Source: Anaerolineaceae bacterium (GTDB taxonomy: Bacteria > Chloroflexota > Anaerolineae > Anaerolineales > Anaerolineaceae). From it: DNA of 5,861 nt. The stretch is taken from NCBI GenBank assembly GCA_014860845.1, contig JACZIY010000255.1, positions 1 to 5,861 on the forward strand, given 5' to 3'. The first letter of the stretch is position 1, and every line of letters begins with the position of its first letter. The notes beneath the pieces are model-generated. The model made no database searches. It saw only the letters and a list, made by a program, of their open reading frames with translations, and was not told the DNA's origin. Of this stretch, positions 1 to 5,861 are shown in pieces. The position numbers and the translations under genes are program-made.

Positions 1-1185
1 AAATAAACCAATTATTAATATTAATGGAACAGGGAAAAACATGATTGGATTTTGTAGAGGTTGATATCCAAAATCAATAGTCCTGACAAAAATTATCCAG
101 GGAACAAAAAATAATATTGCTAAATAAACGAGAATGAACCATTGTCCAGAACTTTTCCAGCGATCCTCAATAATCCGAAGAATTAGTATTACTGCTGGAA
201 ACATGATAAGAAAATTCCCGGGGTCTGTTTGAATATTCAACCATTGACCTAATACCAATGTTAGTGAAGAAATCCAGAAAAACTTAAATTCGCGTGAAAA
301 TCTTCCAATTAACCATTCAATCAATAATATTAACGCACTCAACACAGATAAAATAATTCCAAGTTGCCGTCCAATTCCCGGTAGTATCTCTGCTAATGCA
401 TTTGAAGGTGTGCCAGGAGGATTGTAACCCGGGTATCGAAATACTTCTCTAATAAACTCCATTAGCCAGGAAGGTAAAATAAAAGAACTTAATAAGATTA
501 TTGCTGCTAATGTACCGAGGAACCAAAAAATCACTTTATATCTTCGATTCGACAATGACCAAAAAACCAAAAAAAGTATAAAAGCAAAAACCACTTGAGG
601 TTTGATAGTTATTAAAGCTAAACAAATTCCCGCTAATTCATCCTGTTTGTGGTTAATCGCATAAATGGATAATGTAACCAAAAATAAAATAAAAACTACC
701 GCATTTCCATTGATGATAGATCTCAAAGCATGATACCAAAATAAACTGAACACAATCAATAAAAATGAAATAAGGAAATTTGGTTTCCAATTTACCATTC
801 TGATCATCATGATCGTTGAAATAATTACCAATAACTCCAGTACAGTCATCCATAATGCTCTGGCAACAGTGAAATCCTCGATTAATGAAAAAGGGAAAAA
901 TAAGAAAATGGAATAAAATGGGTACGCGACTCTTAGCTCGTGTTCTCCAACTTGTGCAGGTCTGCCATAAACTAATTTTTGTATCCGTAAAGCCACATTA
1001 TCAGAATATGGACTAATACCTTCTTTGACAAAAGTTTGAGTCCCAACCCAATGGACAAGAAAGTCATTACCACCAGGATTTTTAGCTGTATATTGTAGAT
1101 TGCCAAAAATAAACAAACCTACTATGATCAGTAATAATAAGATCTGCAATACTTCTTTGATGGTTCTCTGTTGGTTGCGATTCAT
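1..1185 (-). CDS. GT87 (DUF2029)-type polytopic membrane glycosyltransferase, C-terminus cut by window edge
   Basis: The frame is open from an ATG at 1185 to the window edge, giving 395 residues without a stop. An in-frame TAA at 1198-1200 lies just upstream and this is the first ATG after it, so the start is well fixed. GGAA five bases upstream is a weak ribosome site. The protein begins with a basic segment and a membrane helix (about 12-28). Next comes an outside loop with GGNDF, where D41 is in the usual place of the GT-C catalytic Asp, then W46 and GISPY (56-60). Further helices follow, with LRSIINGN (154-161) and AGICLALITIKPQ (185-197), matching the GT87 pattern of a GQ/GN motif followed by an aG...iKP motif. 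Known GT87 members are polyprenyl-phosphate-mannose-dependent mannosyltransferases of the cell envelope. The sugar and acceptor here are unknown. The family call is good; exact function is inference. Confidence 0.82.
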   Translation of the reverse strand, partial: MNRNQQRTIKEVLQILLLLIIVGLFIFGNLQYTAKNPGGNDFLVHWVGTQTFVKEGISPYSDNVALRIQKLVYGRPAQVGEHELRVAYPFYSIFLFFPFSLIEDFTVARALWMTVLELLVIISTIMMIRMVNWKPNFLISFLLIVFSLFWYHALRSIINGNAVVFILFLVTLSIYAINHKQDELAGICLALITIKPQVVFAFILFLVFWSLSNRRYKVIFWFLGTLAAIILLSSFILPSWLMEFIREVFRYPGYNPPGTPSNALAEILPGIGRQLGIILSVLSALILLIEWLIGRFSREFKFFWISSLTLVLGQWLNIQTDPGNFLIMFPAVILILRIIEDRWKSSGQWFILVYLAILFFVPWIIFVRTIDFGYQPLQNPIMFFPVPLILIIGLF

Positions 1186-1228
1186 ATGTTTTCCAGGTTA
1201 ATAATATTATTTATTATAAAAGATAATT
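1186..1228. promoter_or_regulatory. Short divergent intergenic region with a candidate -10 box
   Basis: This 43-bp, almost pure A/T spacer separates the divergent starts of the GT87-like gene and the amidase, so both promoters must lie in it or reach into the neighbouring 5' ends. On the minus strand a perfect TATAAT occupies 1218-1213, about 28 bases before the GT87 start. The -35 position behind it falls inside the amidase gene and matches the consensus poorly (ATGTGA). On the plus strand TATTAT at 1205-1210 or 1212-1217 could serve the amidase, again without a good -35. In DNA this AT-rich such hexamers also arise by chance, so the assignment is tentative. Confidence 0.35.
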
Positions 1229-2029
1229 ATGATTATCACATTTTCTATACTCCAGGTAAATTGTTTCCTCGATCAGAGTGAAAAGAATTTCGATAAGGTC
1301 AAACAGTTTTTATATAAACTGCCTGAAGTAGACAATCACTTAGTGGTATTACCAGAGCTTTGGACAAGTGGTTTTACAGAGAATCTGGATCAAGCAGATT
1401 TAGCAAATCGGGAAATCATCTCTCGATTGCAATTGATCGCAAGAGAAAAGAATTTATTGATTGCAGGAAGCTACATAATTAAAGATAATGAAGATTTTTT
1501 TAACCAATTAATCATCATAAGTCCTGACAATCACATTGCCGCTTACAACAAAAATAATCTTTTTCCGCAATTGAATGAATTTGTAAATTTCAATCAAGGA
1601 AAAAAATTATCAATTTTACACATTTGGAATATAAAAATTGGAATGGCAATCTGTTATGATTTGAGATTTCCAGAAATTTTCAGAAGTTATGCATCAAAAA
1701 ATGTCGAAATATGTCTCCTTCCCGCTCAATGGCCAAATAAAAGAATAAATCATTTCAATATACTTTTGCGAGCTCGTGCGATCGAAAACCAGATGATCAT
1801 GATCTCTTCGAATATCTGTGGAAAAATCAATAACACAATTTTTGGTGGTAATAGTTCAATTATCGATCATTTAGGAATTGTTCAATCTAATTTGAACTAT
1901 TCCGAATCATTCGCATCTTCACAAATCGATATCGATGACGTGTATAGATGGCGCAACGAATTCCCAGTATTGGAAAACATTCATCTCCAATCGAGAAAAG
2001 AAATTATTAATTTTTATTTTGACAAATGA
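1229..2029 (+). CDS. Carbon-nitrogen hydrolase, YafV/omega-amidase-like
   Basis: This is a complete 266-residue nitrilase-superfamily protein, of normal length for a single-domain member, with no signal peptide or membrane helix, so cytoplasmic. The catalytic triad is visible: Glu43 in VVLPELW, Lys108 in YNKNNLF, and Cys142 in MAICYDLRFPE. Glu117 (LNEF) is in the usual place of the supporting second Glu. The LPE-W-TSGF string, AQWPNKR (166-172) and RARAIENQ (181-188) resemble the YafV group of omega-amidases, which hydrolyse 2-oxoglutaramate or 2-oxosuccinamate in methionine salvage and glutamine transamination. The start is the first ATG after an in-frame TAA at 1217-1219 and leads straight into the first strand of the fold; no convincing Shine-Dalgarno sequence precedes it. 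It is divergent from the GT87-like gene and convergent with the GT-C operon, so it is probably transcribed alone. The superfamily is certain; the omega-amidase substrate is likely but not proven. It lacks the membrane helices of apolipoprotein N-acyltransferase, a relative. Confidence 0.9.
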   Translation: MIITFSILQVNCFLDQSEKNFDKVKQFLYKLPEVDNHLVVLPELWTSGFTENLDQADLANREIISRLQLIAREKNLLIAGSYIIKDNEDFFNQLIIISPDNHIAAYNKNNLFPQLNEFVNFNQGKKLSILHIWNIKIGMAICYDLRFPEIFRSYASKNVEICLLPAQWPNKRINHFNILLRARAIENQMIMISSNICGKINNTIFGGNSSIIDHLGIVQSNLNYSESFASSQIDIDDVYRWRNEFPVLENIHLQSRKEIINFYFDK

Positions 2030-2055
2030 AAATTTTTTTTCTCAGATCATAGAAA

Positions 2056-3567
2056 TTAATTTTTCTGGTCAACGAGGACAATGGAAAAATCATTAGAATA
2101 AATCTCTTTCCATCCGCTATCTTCCAAAAGTTCAATAATGGGTCTGTTTTCTTCCAGGAACACACAATTAATGTCATAAAAGTCGAATTTTTCTCTCCAT
2201 GTTTCTCCCCCATTAACCATTTCGATCCAATCCTGAATTAATTTTTCACCATATAAATCAGTTCTTCCATCAATAAATATTCGCATTTCAGGAATTTTCC
2301 AGGATATATATCCACCCCAGGTATACGAATTAAGACAGCGGAGGTTTGAAAGATCGTAACTTTCCAAAGCTATGGTTGCAGCCTTAGGGAAACTCCTCTT
2401 TTCATAAAAATCATATATTATTGGAGATCCCAGATATACGATTTTGCCTATCGTTACAAACCATAAAAATCCAACAAAAAAAAGATTAATTAATTTGCTA
2501 AATTTATTATTTGGCTCTTTATTTAATTTCTTCATCTTTTTCAGGAATCTTTGTTCTGCGATAGGTTCCTTGATATAAATTTCGAAAAAACGTTGCAATT
2601 CATTACTCAACAATGGGACCGAAAATACTGCAAAATAAACATAATTTCGTCTGGAAATAAATCCAAGTCCCCCCAGAACAATCAAAGGGATTATCGTTGA
2701 AAACTTATAGCTGGATTTATTCGCCATGAAGAAAAATACCAGTAAAAGCCACAACCATAAAAATGGTTGTTGATAAAACTCATGGAAATTTGGTGAAGCC
2801 CATTCAGGTATAAGATTTTGTAATGTTGGGAGTGTGATCGTGTTGAATTGAACTTGCCAAATCCCAATACCATTTGGATTAATCATGACAATCAGTGAGC
2901 ATCCTATGATCAATATTAACCAAAATATAAGTTTTCTATTTTGATCGAGATTTGAATTCCCTTTTCTCAAAACTAAATCTAAAATTTCACCAAGAATTAT
3001 TGAGATAATTAATAAAAATCCAATGCTGAAACCTGCGTGCAGGTTTCCCCAAATTAAAAATAAAAAAGGAACTATTATTGTTGGGATTTTTTCTGAGAAT
3101 ATTTTTTTTTCGGTTAGTAAATATGTCAAAATCGAAAAAAATAATAATGTCAATAATTGAGGTCTCGGAGACCATACGACAGCTGTTGTCATTACACACA
3201 GCAAGATAGTAAATCCATTTATGATTGAATTGGATTTAAGTCGGATGAAGACAAAGAAAATACTGAGAGATGCAATTAAGGCCACACTGATCATTACACC
3301 AAGGCTTCCAAGTGAATTATGAATAAAAAAATAAAAAACCTGGGAAAGCCAACTATGATTGATCCAGGCAGATCCAAATACAGTAAATGTCGTTTGATCC
3401 TCCAGAATAGGAGCACCATTCATCAGGCTCAGTTGTCCTGCTCGTAAGTGCCACCAAAAATCAGAATCCAAAGGCACCCTGATTGCCATAAAGAAAATTA
3501 AAATAAAAATTACGATATTAAAAAAAATTCCCTTTTGTTTATTTCGGTCTATTTCAGTTAAATTCAT
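2056..3567 (-). CDS. Polytopic membrane protein of unassigned function, GT-C-like, with C-terminal soluble domain
   Basis: I take the start at ATG 3567 (503 residues). It follows GGGA by seven bases, overlaps the upstream gene's stop by only 14 nt, and leads to a short basic tail before the first helix (about 14-31). The frame is open further upstream to an ATG at 3660, which would add 31 residues and give a 107-nt overlap. After helix 1 comes a loop with D34, D36 and WWHLRAG (38-44), then WINHSWLSQ (68-76), RPQ (135-137), WGNLHAGF (173-180), INPNG (229-233), EWASPNF (255-261) and about ten helices in all. A soluble tail from about 380 carries NSYTWGGYISW (413-423) and FIDGRTDLYG (431-440). 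The acidic residues in the first loop recall the GT-C active site, so a lipid-linked sugar transferase is plausible. I recognise the architecture from uncharacterised bacterial membrane proteins but cannot name a reaction. It is the second gene of an apparent operon with a GT39-like transferase. Confidence 0.8.
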   Translation of the reverse strand: MNLTEIDRNKQKGIFFNIVIFILIFFMAIRVPLDSDFWWHLRAGQLSLMNGAPILEDQTTFTVFGSAWINHSWLSQVFYFFIHNSLGSLGVMISVALIASLSIFFVFIRLKSNSIINGFTILLCVMTTAVVWSPRPQLLTLLFFSILTYLLTEKKIFSEKIPTIIVPFLFLIWGNLHAGFSIGFLLIISIILGEILDLVLRKGNSNLDQNRKLIFWLILIIGCSLIVMINPNGIGIWQVQFNTITLPTLQNLIPEWASPNFHEFYQQPFLWLWLLLVFFFMANKSSYKFSTIIPLIVLGGLGFISRRNYVYFAVFSVPLLSNELQRFFEIYIKEPIAEQRFLKKMKKLNKEPNNKFSKLINLFFVGFLWFVTIGKIVYLGSPIIYDFYEKRSFPKAATIALESYDLSNLRCLNSYTWGGYISWKIPEMRIFIDGRTDLYGEKLIQDWIEMVNGGETWREKFDFYDINCVFLEENRPIIELLEDSGWKEIYSNDFSIVLVDQKN

Positions 3568-5167
3568 TGGTGATTCCCAGTTCTTCAGGAGTAATTTTTT
3601 TTGAAAGTTTGTAAAAAATGTGATAATCATCAATTTGTTTTTGTAAATAGTCAACATCATTTAAATTTAAAGCTCGTACAAGTAAATCATCAAGTTTCGG
3701 ATTATTTGAGGTGATGTAAAAATAAGAACCACCGTTTTCAATTAATTCATTATATTTTGAAATCCGGTTGTCTCTTGCTGTATATCGTAAATCCTGATGG
3801 TAAGGTAATTTTGGTACAGAAATAATTTTCTCAGCGCTTACAAATGCTAACGGGTAGGATATCCAGTAATTTGAAAATCCATAATATTCTTCTTCACCAA
3901 TTAGGAACTTTTGTAAATCATCGATCTTTGAATGCTCCACCTGAGCTGGCGAATAAAATTGTGTTGTTATGAATGGCTCTCGAATTCCTGAAATCCAGGA
4001 ACCATATACTTGAAATATTATTGTTATTATGGCGAGTGCGTAGATCGCCTTATTTTTCAATTTAATGATCGCATATCCAGAAAACACACTCAACGAGAAT
4101 ACAATCGGAAGAAAATATCGTCCGGAAGGATCTATCCCAAATGAGGTAAAAATAAATCCTCCCGCCACTAGAATTATTATTCCAATCAAGGCAACAAAAA
4201 TTGGAACTTGATTACTCTGATATTTTTTTCTCTTTAGAAATAAATAGATCATCAATATCCAATAAAGAATAACGAATGGAATGAATAATTTACCAATAAA
4301 ATTTACCCCCCATGGTGGCCTTAAACCTAGAATCACTGTTGGGCCAAATAGAATAAGGGAATAAATATGAGATATTGTCCTTTGAAAATAGGATTCACGT
4401 TCGACTGCCACTGCACTGCCACCTATTTCCTGGATTACTGATGGTCCATTTGTCAATAATAAAGAATACCAAAATAAAGCAGACCCAAGCATGAAAAAAA
4501 TTATTAAATAAATTAAATGTATATATAATCTCTTCTTTGAACCAATTGATTTTTTAATTTTCCATGTAACGTATAGCATAGCTGGGATTACCATTGTCAG
4601 ACTTATAGGGTTTACATATAATCCAAGACCTAGAATAAAACCCAACAACCCAAAATAAGCATGATAGGTCTCTTTATTATTATTTAAATCTCTTGAAATT
4701 AATGCTGCGATGTAGAAACTGATAACTCCCAATAACAATGCTTCCCCATATCCACCGAGTGAGACAGTCGTGTACAAAACGACATTCACTGCAGGAAACA
4801 CAAGGAATAAGGAACTAATGAATGCAATCTTTTTATTTTGAAATGAAAGATCGACAAATAAATACGAAAAAAAGATCACTAAACCATATAAAAAAATTTG
4901 GACAAATCGTATTACCCAAACTTTTACACCGAACAATAAAAAACCCAAGGCAACCAGGTACGCATCCAGACTGCCCATGTAAGACTGTCCATAAAAATAG
5001 ATAAAATTTTCACCACCAAGAATGTGTTTTGCCATTAATCCAACAATGGCTTCATCAGAATTAAACGGAAACGCATTAATTGATAACAAGAGAAATCGAA
5101 AAAGAAAGTGAAAAATCAGTAAAATAACAATAGATATGACTTTATTATCAAGAATTTTTTGGATCAT
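3554..5167 (-). CDS. GT39/RgtA-D-like (GT-C fold) membrane glycosyltransferase
   Basis: This complete 537-residue protein has about twelve membrane helices and a soluble C-terminal domain from about residue 400. The start is firm: an in-frame TAA at 5174-5176 lies two codons upstream, and the next Met (45) would remove the active-site motif. Helix 1 (about 10-30) is followed by NSDEA, with D38-E39 matching the acidic pair of GT-C enzymes, and by YGQSYMGSLDAY (59-70), a typical first-loop signature of this group. SLGGYGEA (136-143) and DPSGRYFLP (346-354) lie in later loops. Known relatives transfer a sugar from a polyprenyl-phosphate carrier to lipid, glycan or protein on the outer membrane face. 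The C-terminal part contains GFSNYWISYPLAF (430-442), also common in such proteins; its role is unknown. The gene is first in the minus-strand pair and its stop overlaps the next gene's start. Sugar and acceptor cannot be deduced. Confidence 0.85.
   Translation of the reverse strand: MIQKILDNKVISIVILLIFHFLFRFLLLSINAFPFNSDEAIVGLMAKHILGGENFIYFYGQSYMGSLDAYLVALGFLLFGVKVWVIRFVQIFLYGLVIFFSYLFVDLSFQNKKIAFISSLFLVFPAVNVVLYTTVSLGGYGEALLLGVISFYIAALISRDLNNNKETYHAYFGLLGFILGLGLYVNPISLTMVIPAMLYVTWKIKKSIGSKKRLYIHLIYLIIFFMLGSALFWYSLLLTNGPSVIQEIGGSAVAVERESYFQRTISHIYSLILFGPTVILGLRPPWGVNFIGKLFIPFVILYWILMIYLFLKRKKYQSNQVPIFVALIGIIILVAGGFIFTSFGIDPSGRYFLPIVFSLSVFSGYAIIKLKNKAIYALAIITIIFQVYGSWISGIREPFITTQFYSPAQVEHSKIDDLQKFLIGEEEYYGFSNYWISYPLAFVSAEKIISVPKLPYHQDLRYTARDNRISKYNELIENGGSYFYITSNNPKLDDLLVRALNLNDVDYLQKQIDDYHIFYKLSKKITPEELGITNEFN
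3575..3578 (-). promoter_or_regulatory. Candidate weak ribosome-binding site supporting the 3567 start
   Basis: GGGA on the minus strand lies seven bases before ATG 3567, inside the last codons of the upstream gene. The match to the Shine-Dalgarno core is partial, but the spacing is right and no better site precedes the alternative ATG at 3660. Together with the 14-nt overlap this suggests translation by coupling to the upstream gene. Confidence 0.3.
5143..5148 (+). promoter_or_regulatory. Candidate -10 box for the right-hand GT39-like gene
   Basis: TATTAT on the plus strand lies 17 bases before ATG 5166, inside the 5' end of the divergent gene. No good -35 hexamer stands at the usual distance. 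Such hexamers are common in this AT-rich DNA, so this is only the best placed candidate. Confidence 0.2.
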
Positions 5168-5861
5168 GGTTAATTATCTAGTTAAAAATAATAGATTTTT
5201 ATATGTAATGGCAGGTATCTTTTCTATTTTTTGGATGTTATTTTATTTTAATAATCTTTTCTACATTCCATTTCATCCGGATGAGTCCACTCAGATATTT
5301 ATGAGCAAAGATGTCGAACTCATAATCAATGATACATCAGATTTATATTTTCAAGAGGATGCGCAAGATTCCGATGAGCAAAATTATCGCCTCTTGGATG
5401 CACCATTGCCGAAATATTTTATTGGAATATTTCGCATTATTTTTAAATTAGAACCCATCCATTTTGATTGGGATTGGTCGAAATCCTGGACTGAGAATCA
5501 GAATGCAATCCCAATCAATCAATTATTATTAATTTCAAGATTGAGCGCAGCTATTTTTTTTCCTTTTTCAATAATATTATTTACACTCATTTTAAAAGAG
5601 ATTTTTCGATCCGATATTCTATTAATATTTTTTTCATTAATATTATTTGCTTCTAATTCTCTTTTGCTTCTTCACACCCGACGAGCAATGGCGGAATCAT
5701 CGATGATTTTCTTTTTAATTATCAGCTTGTTTGCATTGTGTAAAATTCCTAAAAAATGGTTATTTTTTGCTTCAGTTCCAATCGCTTTTGCAATAAATGC
5801 AAAACAAATTCTAATTTTTCTAATCCCATTAGCGATCATATTATTTATTTTTATTTTTAGA
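5166..5861 (+). CDS. GT39/PMT-like membrane glycosyltransferase, C-terminus cut by window edge
   Basis: The frame runs open from ATG 5166 to the window end, giving 232 residues of a longer protein (family members usually exceed 450). A short tail with K7 and R10 precedes helix 1 (about 12-34). The first outside loop carries FHPDEST, with D39-E40 as the GT39-type acidic pair, and YRLLDAPLPKYFIGI (74-88), like the Y-D-P-L-Y pattern of protein O-mannosyltransferase and ArnT relatives. SRLSAA (124-129) and RRAMAESSMIFFL (172-184) are also typical, and several helices follow to the edge. Other in-frame starts are ATG 5136, which would extend deeper into the divergent gene, and ATG 5208, which would remove the basic residues before helix 1. 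I prefer 5166 for topology. No clear ribosome site is seen at any of them. Family call is strong; donor and acceptor are unknown. Confidence 0.82.
   Translation, partial: MVNYLVKNNRFLYVMAGIFSIFWMLFYFNNLFYIPFHPDESTQIFMSKDVELIINDTSDLYFQEDAQDSDEQNYRLLDAPLPKYFIGIFRIIFKLEPIHFDWDWSKSWTENQNAIPINQLLLISRLSAAIFFPFSIILFTLILKEIFRSDILLIFFSLILFASNSLLLLHTRRAMAESSMIFFLIISLFALCKIPKKWLFFASVPIAFAINAKQILIFLIPLAIILFIFIFR
5188..5193 (-). promoter_or_regulatory. Candidate -10 box for the GT-C operon
   Basis: TATTAT on the minus strand lies 20 bases before ATG 5167, the first gene of the two-gene operon. It sits inside the 5' end of the divergent plus-strand gene if that gene starts at 5166. The -35 position (about 5211-5216) does not match the consensus. 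Low confidence because of the AT-rich setting. Confidence 0.25.

Noticed and set aside
653..853. 66-residue minus-strand open frame
   Set aside because: It lies wholly inside the GT87-like gene in another frame on the same strand, and its translation shows no family motif.
2051..2066. Possible intrinsic terminator hairpin (AGAAA/TTTCT)
   Set aside because: The stem has only five pairs, mostly A-T, overlapping the stop codon of the minus-strand gene. It would be too weak to be a convincing terminator.
2007..2213. 68-residue minus-strand open frame at the convergent junction
   Set aside because: It covers the 3' ends of both flanking genes in a different frame and has no ribosome site or recognisable motif.
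2691..2873. 60-residue minus-strand open frame
   Set aside because: It is an alternative frame inside the 503-residue membrane protein gene, whose own frame is continuous with conserved-looking motifs.
2987..3199. 70-residue minus-strand open frame
   Set aside because: It is an out-of-frame reading of the same membrane protein gene; the low-complexity I/N/F-rich product is typical of shadow frames in AT-rich DNA.
3568..3660. Upstream ATG at 3660 as start of the unassigned membrane protein
   Set aside because: It would add 31 residues and extend the overlap with the upstream gene to 107 nt without a ribosome site. ATG 3567 has better spacing and gives a normal basic tail before helix 1.
4822..5004. 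60-residue plus-strand open frame antisense to the GT39-like gene
   Set aside because: It is antisense to a well-supported coding region and has no motif or ribosome-binding site.
5109..5165. ATG 5136 as an upstream start of the right-hand GT39-like gene
   Set aside because: It is in frame and open (previous stop TGA 5109-5111), but it would add a hydrophobic stretch before the K7/R10 basic tail and increase antisense overlap. No ribosome site supports it.

Overview
This AT-rich window (G+C roughly one third by eye) is almost entirely coding. It reads as a stretch of bacterial chromosome devoted to cell-envelope glycosylation. It holds five protein genes in the strand order -, +, -, -, +, two of them cut by the window edges. 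I see no rRNA, tRNA, CRISPR array, insertion sequence or integrase. The style of the genes (several long multi-spanning GT-C-like proteins with short soluble C-terminal domains, and weak Shine-Dalgarno sequences) resembles low-GC Chloroflexota such as Anaerolineae. That placement is an inference from family resemblance, not something the sequence proves.

Layout. Positions 1-1185 (minus) encode the N-terminal 395 residues of a GT87/DUF2029-type membrane mannosyltransferase-like protein, whose end lies outside the window. A 43-bp divergent spacer separates it from a complete carbon-nitrogen hydrolase of the YafV/omega-amidase type (1229-2029, plus). That gene converges, over a 26-bp spacer, on a two-gene minus-strand operon. 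The upstream gene (3554-5167) is a GT39/RgtA-D-like GT-C transferase with a DE motif and a YGQ-Y-GS signature. The downstream gene (2056-3567) is a multi-spanning protein of unassigned function with a C-terminal soluble domain. The two overlap by 14 nt and are probably translationally coupled. At 5165-5168 the palindrome CATG supplies the start codons of both the upstream operon gene and a second, divergent GT39/PMT-like transferase (5166-5861, plus), which runs off the right edge.

How they may work together. GT-C enzymes usually take sugars from polyprenyl-phosphate carriers and transfer them on the outer face of the membrane. Three or four such enzymes side by side suggest assembly or decoration of a surface glycan, glycolipid or glycoprotein. 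No donor-lipid synthase, flippase or soluble GT-A/GT-B transferase is visible, so the pathway and product cannot be named. The amidase is soluble and is most simply a metabolic repair enzyme that sits here by chance. The unusual points are the shared CATG start, the coupled GT-C pair with an A8 tract in its overlap, and the unassigned 503-residue protein.
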